From: Diphasiastrum complanatum
Lineage: Eukaryota; Streptophyta; Lycopodiopsida; Lycopodiales; Lycopodiaceae
Assembly (NCBI GenBank): GCA_029204225.1
Contig: CM055106.1
Location: 4,438,858 to 4,502,857 of the forward strand
DNA: 64,000 nt
Reading direction: 5' to 3'
The notes beneath the pieces are model-generated. The model did not search any database, was not told the origin of the DNA, and saw nothing but the letters and a program-made list of their open reading frames with translations. Shown here piece by piece: positions 11,801 to 20,277 of this stretch; positions within the stretch are counted from its first letter, which is position 1; the number at the start of each line of letters is the position of its first letter. Made by a program: the position numbers and the translations under genes.

Positions 11801-13486
11801 TTCTCAGGCAGATTTCCAGCTGATCATCGGGAAGCAGTTTATCCGCAGCCTACCTAAGGCTCATTGTGCAGCTTTATTATGTGTTCAGCGTGCTGCAGCA
11901 GATTCTCTAGTGACTACCTCTCCTCCAGCAGCTGTTCCTCAGGTGATCTCTGACTTATTACATCAGTATGCATTTGTCTTTTCAGAACCTACGACGCTAC
12001 CACCATTACGTGATGTGAACCACCATATTGATTTGCGTCCTGGTTCTGCTCCTCCCTCCCGGCCTCCTTACCATATGTCTAAGTCTGAGCGTGATGAGGT
12101 TGAGCTTCAAATTACTGATTTACTAGATCAGGGCCTTATTGTTCCTAGTCACAGTCCTTTTGGTGCCCCTGTTCTCCTTGTCAGTAAGAAAGATGGTTCC
12201 AAACGCCTCTGCATTGATTATCGTGCCCTCAATAAGTTGACCATTCGTAACCAGTATCCTATTCCTCACATGGATGATCTCTTTGACCAGTTAGGCACCT
12301 CTCATCTTTTCTCTAAGAGAGACTTACGTTCCGGCTATCACCAGATTAGGATGCATCGTTCGGACGAACACAAGACTGCGTTTCATACCCATCTTGGTTT
12401 GTATGAGTTTTGTGTTCTTCCTTTTGGTGTTACTAATGGTCCACCTACGTTCCAGAATGTGATGAATAACATCATGCATCCTCTCCTTGGTCGTTGTGTT
12501 TTAGTTTATTTTGATGATATTCTTGTTTTTAGTAAGACTCTTGATGAGCATGTGTTACATCTTTCATTTGTTTTTCAATTGCTTGTTCATCACCAGTTGT
12601 TTGCTAAACTTTCTAAGTGTTCCTTTGCTGTTGTTGAGATTGAATTTTTAGGATTTCTCATTTGTGATGGTCGTATTCGTTTGGACCCTCATAAGGTTCG
12701 GGCAATTGCTGATTGGCCTGTTCCCACAGATGTCCACCATGTTCGTATGTTTCTTGGTCTCGCTACTCACCTTCGTCGTCCTGTTCCTCACTTTGCCACT
12801 GTGGCTGCCCCTCTTCATGCCCTTTTGAAGAAGTCTAGTGCTTTTGTTTGGACTTCTGATTGTCAGTTCGCCTTTGACACTCTTCGTCGTGCTGTTGTGG
12901 AGGCCTCTGTCCCGTGTTTACCACAGTTTGATCAGAAATTTATTGTTGAGATTGATGCTAGTATTGTTGGTTTGGGTGCCTTGCTTCGTCAGTCTCAGTG
13001 TATTATTGCTTATGAGTCGCGTCGTTTACGCTCTTATGAGCAACGTTATTCTGTCCATGAGAAAGAGCTTCTTGCCATTATCTATGCTCTTAAGAAGTGG
13101 GGCCATTACCTGTACCGTGTTCCTTTTGATATCGTTACTGATCATCAGGCTTATTCCATTGTTGAACACCGTCTTTATCATTATGGTTCTCTTTGTATTC
13201 CTAGTTCTTTGGGTATCCGTTCTCAGTTGTTGTCGGATGCTCATTCGTCCTCAATTGGGGGTCATTTTGGTTTTCAGAAGTCTTATGCTCGTCTTAAGGA
13301 TCATTTCTATTGGCCATCCCTTAGGAAAGAGCTTGTTGTACTTATTCGTACATGTCCTTTCTGCTTACGTAATAAGTACTCCCGTGCTAAGTCCGCTGGT
13401 TTGCTTCAGAGTTGGCCTATTCCTCACCGCCAGTGGACTGATATTTCTATGGACTTCATCATTGGCCTTCCTCGCACCCGTCGTGG
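11785..13486 (+). pseudogene. Gypsy pol: reverse transcriptase, RNase H, partial integrase
   Basis: The frame holds VLLVSKKDGSKRLCIDYRAL, DLRSGYHQIRM and the RT catalytic YFDD at 12507-12518. RNase H follows (VEIDAS, YSVHEKELLAI, IVTDHQ near 13148). After TDHQ the sequence jumps to LYHYGSLCIPSS, so the distal RNase H and connection are deleted in frame. The integrase H2C2 finger (GGHFGFQK to CPFC) and first catalytic block (MDFIIGLPRTRRG) are present, but the frame then runs into LTR sequence at 13487. The second and third catalytic acidic residues, the C-terminus, the polypurine tract and the LTR start are lost. Non-autonomous. Confidence 0.88.
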
Positions 13487-13736
13487 TGAGAGTGGGGGCC
13501 TTCTTGGAGGGCGCACTATTTTCCCTCTCAGTTTGGCCCTAGCCACTGGAAGCTTCCTTTAAGGGCTTCCTCTTGGCTATAAGTAGGGATTCTGTGTCAT
13601 TTGTTACTTGGCTTATGATATGATCTCCTTCTTTAGTCTCTTTAAGCTTTCTCTCTCCTGCTTTCTAGGGTTAAGTCTTGCTTATGTGATGCTTTCATAG
13701 ACTAAATCTAGATCAGCCGTGGCTACGTTCATAACT
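13487..13736 (+). repeat. 3' LTR remnant of gypsy (5' truncated)
   Basis: It matches 8871-9119 of the 5' LTR, with one inserted G and one T-to-A change seen by eye. The first 201 bases of the LTR are missing, and integrase sequence is fused directly to TGAGAGTGGG. Confidence 0.9.
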
Positions 13737-13741
13737 CACAC

Positions 13742-14400
13742 ACACAGCCCCTCCATTTACAACCCCCATTCTCTACACTCCCTCCAAATCAACGGAACTC
13801 TTTTCCTCTTGGGAAGCTGACCAAATGCGAGCAGATCTTCGATTCTTGAAGCAAGAACTTTCACAGACGAAAGAAGTCATGGTTTCCTTACTAAAGGAAA
13901 AAGAACCTGTTGCAGTAACCTGTTGCAGTCCACAGTTGCTTCATTGGAGCAAGTGATCAACACTAAGCAGGCCGCAACCTCGAAATCGACCACCACCATG
14001 ATACGGGCGCTTGAGCAGCATAAAGACTCATGGCAGCAGTCTTGAAGAAAGGCGCCACACCTAGCGCCCCCATTTCCTCAATCATCTCAGCCACCATTTC
14101 GGAAGAGCGGTCACGGGAGCAGAAGGCCCATAACATTAGGGTTCGGGATACCGGACACACAGGATGGCATTGCCGAAACGAGATTTCTCGAGACCACTCT
14201 AGGACATATGACAGATGGGCTAGATACAGCTTGGAGGACCACCAGAGATGCAGCTACACTCATTATCCGTTTCACTTCCCTGGAGAGTCGCCGAGATGCT
14301 TTGCGATGCAGAGCTAAGCTACGTGGCACCACTATCTATATGGATGACGACCTCACATTTATCCAGGTGGAGGAGAGGCGTAAGGGGATTTGGGGTGCCC
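13742..14400 (+). pseudogene. LINE ORF1, coiled-coil and C-terminal RNA-binding part
   Basis: This continues the ORF1 frame interrupted by the gypsy: ELFSSWEADQMRADLRFLKQ begins a heptad-like coiled coil. Frameshifts near 13920, 14020 and 14155 move the reading to other frames, including SEERSREQKAHNIRV. From about 14190 the text is TTRDAATLIIRFTSLESRR, then LRGTTIYMDDDLT and QVEERRKG. These match the ordered RRM/C-terminal region of L1-type ORF1 proteins, which coat LINE RNA. Flowering-plant L1s usually carry a different ORF1 with a CCHC knuckle, so this type is notable. It is disrupted and not expected to be functional. Confidence 0.6.
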
Positions 14401-14487
14401 GGGGGGCTAGTCTACACCATCCATGCTTACCCGCGCACTCCCACATACATATTTGATCTCACTTACATGCCTTTGTACCGTCAGTCC
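14401..14487 (+). pseudogene. LINE ORF1-ORF2 junction remnant
   Basis: About 90 bases separate the ORF1 C-terminus from the copia insertion. One frame here (PTYIFDLTYMPLYRQS) joins the ORF2 fragment at 18904 in phase once one AGTCC is removed. There is no room for an endonuclease domain, so most of ORF2's N-terminus is deleted. Confidence 0.5.
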
Positions 14488-14886
14488 TGTTAGAATCAAG
14501 AGATTCTCTAATCAGAGTAGACTAATCTTATTAGTACTCACACAAAACATCAACCACAAACTGAAGAAGAAGAGAGACTGCAAGAAGCTATGCTTCATAA
14601 GCTGGAAACTGAGATAACCATGGAGGTGGGCGCCCATCTACTCTTATAGAGGCTGTCCACAATGAAAAGCAAAAGCTATTCTACTACAATAGCAATTGAA
14701 ATGCTAATTATGAAGTCTTAACAATAGAAATCTATGCTAACTTGGTTAAAATAGGTTTCTATACTTCTAGCAAAATTGGTAGTAACTTAGGTACCTATAC
14801 TAAAAATAGATAGTACCTATACTAAAAATAGAAATAGGCCTTCTAGCACGCAGGCTGGCCTTTACAATTAACCATTAATTCTAACA
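14488..14886 (-). repeat. 3' LTR of copia (399 bp)
   Basis: TGTTAGAATC to ATTCTAACA. It contains a 24-base stretch around TAGCACGCAGGCTGGCC that is absent from the other LTR; a similar word occurs in the LTR-like block at 2.5 kb. Confidence 0.93.
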
Positions 14887-14900
14887 CTCTTCCTTAATGG
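14887..14900 (-). other. Polypurine tract of copia
   Basis: The minus strand reads CCATTAAGGAAGAG directly against the 3' LTR. Confidence 0.8.
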
Positions 14901-17330
14901 ATAATTGATTAACAATAACACCTAGGAGAGTCCCGAACTTCTCAAATTTTTCACGACCAAGTCCTTTTGTGAAGATATCTGCAACTTGATCATTGGTGTC
15001 ACAGTAGATCAACTCTACTTCACCACTTTGTAACTTTTCTTGTATAAATGCTGCTGAACTTCAATATGCTTTGACCTGCTATGAAATATTGGATTTTTTG
15101 CAAGCTGTATACAACTCTGATTGTCACACCATAGAATTGTAGGTTCAACTTGTTCTATATGAAGATCTTTTAGAATCCTTCGTAACCAAATTGCTTCACA
15201 AGTTGCTGATGTAGTAGCCCTGTACTCTGCCTCTGTAGAAGATAAAGCAATCGTTGGTTGCTTTTTACTACTCCAAGATATAGTTCCTGTTCCAAGATTA
15301 AATGCATATCCTGTAGTCGATCTTCTATTTCTACATTTCCTGCCCAGTCAGCATCAACAAAACCCTCAAGTTTTATTTTTGTTCCTTTACCATAATAAAT
15401 GCCATACCTGAGTGTCCCTTTGATATAACGCAAAATCCTTTTTGCCGCTTTCCAATGACAAACTTTTGGTAAAGACATGAACTGACTCACCATGCTCACT
15501 GCATATGAAATGTCTGGTCGAGTAGTCGTTAGATAGATAAGACTACCTACAAGTTGCCTATAAAGTGTTTCATTCACACTTTCAGAATTTTTCTCTTTTG
15601 TAAGCTTTACACTTGGATCATATGGTGTAGAAATGGACTTACAATCAAGCATGTTAAACTTCTTGAGTAAATCTCTTGCATACTTTGCTTGTGATATGAA
15701 AAGACTTTCCTTTGATCTCCAAACTTCAATACCCAAACAATATTGAAGTCTCTCTAAATCTTTCATATCAAACTCCTTTGAAAGATTGTTCTTTATCTTC
15801 TCTATTAGTGACTTATTTGACCCTGTGATAATAAGATCATCTACATAAAGAACAATAATGACTATGTCATCCAAATCTTTCATAATATAAAGTGTTGACT
15901 CTGACATGCTTCTATGAAAATTCTGCTTCAAAAAATGATTGTTGATACGTGTATACCATGCTCTAGGTGCTTGTTTCAACCCATATAATGCTTTCTTTAA
16001 CTTGCAAACCAAGTGCTCTTTGCCTTTAACCTCATAACCCTGAGGTTTCTCCAGATAAACCTCTTCTTCAAGGTAACCGTTCAAGAAAGCACTCTTGACA
16101 TCCATTTGCTGAATATCCCATCCAAAATGAGATGCAATTGCCAAAACACTCCTCAAAGTATTCATTTTAGCAACCGGTGCGAAAGTATCTTCATAGTCAA
16201 TTCCTTCCCTCTGAGCATATCCTTTGGCTACTAATCTGGCCTTATACTTATCTATAGAACCATCAGACTTAAGCTTGGTTCTATAAATCCACATAAACCA
16301 ATTGGTTTCTTACCTGCTGGAAGTTCAACAAGATCCCATGTCTCGTTTTTCATGATAGAACTGAACTCCTCATCCATAGCAGTTTTCCAAACTTGTTCTT
16401 TTGTAGCATCTTCATAAAATAAAGGATCCTCAAAATCCAACACTGAAGCCATAAACGCATAATGCGTTTCTTCACCATCTTCATAATAGTGTCCACTTGA
16501 CCATGTCAATCTCTTAGCTCCTTGTTGACTCGATTCTCCCTCATCCAACATTTGACTATCTTTTATAGTCTCAAAATACCATCTTGGCAACTTCTTTGTA
16601 GGTGACGTAGAAGGAGAATATGTATCAAATACCCTTGACCTTTCCTTCCGTTTACCAAAATCCACCTGTGTACACACCCTTGGTATAACTTGTGTAGAAG
16701 CTGTATCACATGGACCTGTATCTTCTTGAACATCATCTATAATAGGAGTTTTTGATGAAGGAGAAAATACATCCTCCTCATGATCTTCTGGGGTAGAAGA
16801 CTCACTTTCTTCAAACACAACATCCCTGCTCATAATCACCTTCTTACTGGTAAGATTATAAAGGCGATATGCCTTCTCTTCCTCATCATAACCAAGGAAT
16901 AAACACTTGATTGCCTTTGAATCAAGTTTTTGACGATTATCTTTAGGAATATGAGCATATGCTATACAACCAAAAACTCGTAGATGATCCACTTTAGGTT
17001 TTATACCTGTGAAAGCTTCTTCTGGAGTTCGATTTAGAACAGTTTTTGTAGGACTTCTCTTAAGCAAGTAAACTGTTGTACTAACTGTTTCGCCCCACAA
17101 ATGATTCTTGAGGTTCTTACCTCGTAGCATGCTTCGAGCACTCTCCACAATAGACCTGTTCTTTCTCTCGGCTACTCCATTATGCTGTGGTGTATCAGTT
17201 GAAGCAAATTGTCTCTTGATTCCATGTTCTTTGCAGAATTCCTGGAACTCTGTAGATATGAATTCACCTCCCTTATCTGAACTGTCTCCTTTTTCCGTAT
17301 TGTCCTTCCCTTCCTGCTTCTGATCTGATC
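14901..17330 (-). pseudogene. Copia pol: integrase (partial), reverse transcriptase, RNase H
   Basis: Reading leftwards from about 17300: an integrase fragment (GGEFISTEFQEFC, TPQHNGVAERKNR), an integrase C-terminal region (RTPEEAF, HLRVFGCIAYAHIP), then RT with YKARLVAKGYAQ, QMDVKSAFLNGYLEE, LYGLKQAPRAWY and the catalytic YVDD block (VLYVDDLIITG). RNase H begins FVDADWAGN. Frameshifts lie near 17170, 16290 and 15330; after the last, the RNase H text continues in another frame down to about 14990. The upstream half of integrase, with its first catalytic Asp, is missing. Defective. Confidence 0.88.
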
Positions 17331-17990
17331 CTTTTTGCCTCCTTTCTTCTTGCCCTTCTTACCTTGATCCTTGGAAAAGAATCCCAGTTCCTTAAAATCT
17401 TCTCTAGACATCAGGTTTTGTCTTCGTAATTCCTCTTGAAGTAGCAAACCATTGAGCTCATCAAATGTCGGCGATCTCTCCCTCAAACTTAGTGTCATAA
17501 CTTTGATATTGTAAAGGTAAGCTATTCAAAACAATTTGTACTAGAGTATTATCAAGTACAATTTCCCCTATAAAAGACAACTGATCTCTTAGATCCTTCA
17601 CCCTGGTAATAAAATTCGTAATGGATTCTTCTGATTCCATTTTCAAGGTATGAAGCTTATTGTTCAAGAACAACGCTCGAGACTTACTTACCGTTTCATA
17701 TGTGTTCTTAAGGATACTCCATGCATCCTTAGGCCCAATTGCATTCCTGATCAACGGAATCACCTTATCCTTCACAGATAAGTTGATGATATGATGCGCA
17801 CGTTGCACCCATTTCTCAAATGCCCTTCTATCTTGATCATTGAGACCGTGAGCCATCACCTCTTGTCCATGACAATTTCCCAATAATCTTTGTCTTGAAG
17901 GATATTCTGAAGTTTGAACTTCCACAAGCTGTAGTTAGATCCATCTAACTTGCTTGACTCCGGAAGAACGGATTCATTCAGACTCCCCAT
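17331..17990 (-). pseudogene. Copia gag (UBN2-like)
   Basis: It starts at the ATG at 17990 (MGSLNES, LDGSNYSLWKFKLQ), with a frameshift near 17890 into the frame that ends at 17461 and another into the frame beginning at 17498. Motifs typical of copia gag are present: KWVQRAHHII, AWSILKNTYE, LHTLKMESEESITNFITRV, LPLQYQSYDT. It runs into a Lys-rich stretch (KKGKKKGGKKD) and then directly into integrase at about 17300-17340, the point of the internal deletion. No zinc knuckle remains. Confidence 0.85.
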
Positions 17991-18508
17991 TTTTGTCGTT
18001 CAAAAATGACTAGCTTTCCACTAAGAATGCAATAATTTTTGACGGGTTGCACCGGATCAGACCTGTCCTGTTTGCTACTGCCTCAGATCAGACCTGTCTG
18101 AGCTCTTCTGCTCAGATGTTGTCTTCACTAGTTGCTACCGCCCTCATAAGCTGCCTGCACCAGCTGTATCCTGCAAATATATGACCTGCAACAGATCTGC
18201 CGCCCTTAGGAGAACCTGCCCAGACTGCTGCCCTCAAGAAAAGCCTGCTCAGGTTCTACCGCCCTCAGTTACTGCTGCCCTTAGATAAACTTGCACCAGC
18301 TGTGACCTTCACCAATTGTGACCTGTCTGAAACCTCTGCTATGGATGTTGTCTCCCTCAGATCTGCCTATCCAGAAGCTATCTGCGCCAGTTGTGACCTC
18401 CACCAGATACAACCTTCACCAAATAGCACCTCCACTAGATGCGACCTCCACCAGTAAAACCTGCAGCGCTGATCTTCTCCTTCCGTAGATCTCGATCTTA
18501 ACGAGATG
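17991..18508 (-). other. Copia leader with low-complexity CAGCTG/CTGCCCTCAG repeats
   Basis: The leader between primer site and gag is built of short recurring words such as CAGCTGT, ACCTCCACCAG and TGCCCTCAG. It looks like an expanded degenerate repeat. No coding function is seen. Confidence 0.6.
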
Positions 18509-18520
18509 GCTCTGATACCA
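18509..18520 (-). other. Primer binding site of copia
   Basis: The minus strand reads TGGTATCAGAGC, directly next to the 5' LTR. Confidence 0.93.
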
Positions 18521-18898
18521 TGTTAGAATCGAAGAGATTCTCTAATCGGAGTAGACTAATCTTATTAGTACTCACACAAAACATCAACCACAAGCTGAAG
18601 AAGAAGAGAGACTGCAAGAAGCTAGGCTTCATAAGCTGGAAACTGAGATAACTATGGAGGTGGGCGCCCATCTACTCTTATAGAGGCTGTCCACAATGAA
18701 AAGCAAAAGCTATTCTACTACAATAGCAATTGAAATGCTGATTATGAAGTCTTAACAATATAAATCTATGCTAACTTGGTTAAAATAGGTTTCTATACTA
18801 TTCTAGCAAAATTGGTACTAACTTAGGTACCTATACTAAAAATAGATAGTACCTATACTAAAAATAGAAATAGGCCTTATTAACCATTAATTCTAACA
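18521..18898 (-). repeat. 5' LTR of copia (378 bp)
   Basis: TGTTAGAATC to ATTCTAACA, bounded by the primer site and by the AGTCC target duplication. Confidence 0.93.
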
Positions 18899-18903
18899 AG
18901 TCC

Positions 18904-19603
18904 TTGGCTTCACTTATACATTCCTTTCCTCACGACAGTCCAATCGACACCCAGGCTGCCTTCCTCACCACCCACCTCTCTCCACACGGCTGCATCACTA
19001 ACCTTCCCCACAAAACCCCATCCCAAAAGACTCGCCGCACACCTCGACCATTGCACCCTCCATGGTACGATACCGAGTGCCATTCCCTTCGTCAGTCAGT
19101 AACCTATTCACGTATCCATGCCCGACATTTGCTTTGATCTTCCAGACGCTCCTACCATTGTATCGTGTTCTCTGCCGTAAGAAGCGTTCCTATGACGATT
19201 CTGAAAGGAAACGTCTTATTGACCTTTTCAGTTCTTCTTCGGGCGCTTTTTGGCGTGAGTTCATCCCTTGCTCTCCACCACCTCTCCTAAAAGGCCTTCG
19301 CATTTGGACTGATTATGCTACCAGCCTGTATACCTTCCCTACCAACTCGCCGATCTCTATATCTCCACGACCATCCGAGTTCACCTTCTTCACCTCTGAC
19401 ATGGTACTTGCAGCCATTAGGAAGATGAAGTCCCACAAGGCCGGAGATATTGAAGACCTTGAATCTAAGCTCCTTTCCCATGCCTCTGACTTACTTGCCC
19501 CCACCATAGCCACCCTTCTTAATTCCGCAGTTGTTTCCGGTTTCCCATCATCCTGGTGCACTAACATTATCCATATCCACCCCATCCATAAGAATGGTGA
19601 CCC
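18904..19603 (+). pseudogene. LINE ORF2 fragment (linker and start of reverse transcriptase)
   Basis: The first frame reads HPPWYDTECHSLRQ, the W-x-x-EC motif found after the endonuclease in L1-type ORF2. After a frameshift near 19120-19140 a second frame continues YRVLCRKKRSYDDSERKRLI, SSGAFWREFIP, then IRKMKSHKAGDIEDL, matching the start of non-LTR reverse transcriptase, and WCTNIIHIHPIHKNGD. The sequence ends at 19603, where an LTR begins. The catalytic RT core, later domains and poly(A) tail are absent. Its target site for the copia is preserved in frame. Confidence 0.75.
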
Positions 19604-19653
19604 TGTTAGAAATAATTGACTATGCTAAAGTTAATCCATAGGTTACTTTGACC
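19604..19653 (+). repeat. LTR, first 50 bp (split by a hAT)
   Basis: It begins TGTTAGAAAT at the LINE junction. It ends in CTTTGACC, the left target duplication of the hAT. It continues at 24780 to complete a 400-bp LTR that ends before a primer site. Confidence 0.75.
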
Positions 19654-19735
19654 CATAGTTGCAGCGCGATTCGCGAATCGCAATTCAGAATCGCGATCCC
19701 GATTCGCGATTCGGGATTTTCCCAAAATCGTGTAG
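19654..19735. repeat. hAT left terminal repeat and subterminal palindromes
   Basis: A 13-base terminal repeat, then a cluster of GCGATTCGCGAATCGC-like palindromic words, then a T run at about 19741-19759. The right end (24708-24771) has the mirror arrangement. Confidence 0.85.
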
Positions 19736-20071
19736 AATCGAATTTTTTTTTTTTTTTTTGAAATTTTTTTGTGCAATATGGGTATCAGATGAAAGCTCTG
19801 ATCGAGGGGAGTATGATTGTGTAGTTTGCCGACTGTTTCAGGTGCAGGATGGTCCCTTTACGCTAAAGCTGCATCCCATATAAAAAAAAGAGAACACATT
19901 GGGGCATTCCTAGTGAACATAGCAGGAATCTCCCTTTCTCTGATTCTCCCTCTCTCTATCTCTCTCTGATCACGATTCACAACAAACGGAACTAAAACCA
20001 TGCTGAACAAAAACCTAGCTGAATCATTCTAAACTTTAGCCTTAAATGAAACAATTTTTGACAAAACAACC

Positions 20072-20080
<9 letters not shown>

Positions 20081-20105
<25 letters not shown>
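20081..20105. repeat. (CT)n microsatellite inside hAT
   Basis: A short CT run downstream of the transposase stop codon. Confidence 0.9.
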
Positions 20106-20108
<3 letters not shown>

Positions 20109-20277
20109 AACCATAAATCATAAACCATAAAACCAAAGTTACTGAACTAAAACCACAAAGAACAATACTGAATCACGACAATGCTGTGAATAGGATCATC
20201 ATAATATATAATATCGGGCCACATGGCACCAAAAAGGGGTACAATGATGTTCCATGAACGTAATGAAAACTATATAA

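Larger units (their letters stand above)
8670..13736 (+). mobile_element. Gypsy-type LTR retrotransposon, internally deleted
   Basis: Order: 5' LTR 8670-9119, primer site 9120-9131, long leader, gag-protease frame, pol frame, 3' LTR remnant 13487-13736. The flanks are CACAC on both sides (8665-8669 and 13737-13741), the expected 5-bp target duplication, although the site is a CA repeat. The LTR ends are AGTTAT and ATAACT rather than TG and CA. The 249 shared LTR bases differ at only about two positions, so insertion was recent. The copy is nevertheless defective: a gag-pol frameshift, a deletion in RNase H, and a deletion joining the integrase core to the middle of the 3' LTR. It sits in ORF1 of a LINE. 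Confidence 0.85.
14488..18898 (-). mobile_element. Copia-type LTR retrotransposon, internally deleted
   Basis: A bounded element of 4411 bases, flanked by AGTCC on both sides (14483-14487 and 18899-18903). LTRs at 14488-14886 and 18521-18898 start TGTTAGAATC and end ATTCTAACA. A primer site and a polypurine tract are in the expected places. The LTRs differ by fewer than ten substitutions plus a small and a 24-base indel by eye, so insertion is fairly recent. Gag runs straight into integrase: the zinc knuckle, protease and first integrase block are missing. It lies in ORF2 of a LINE, in reverse orientation. Confidence 0.93.

Noticed and set aside
12838-13542. Leu/Val-rich 234-codon frame
   Set aside because: A shifted-frame shadow of gypsy RNase H and integrase.
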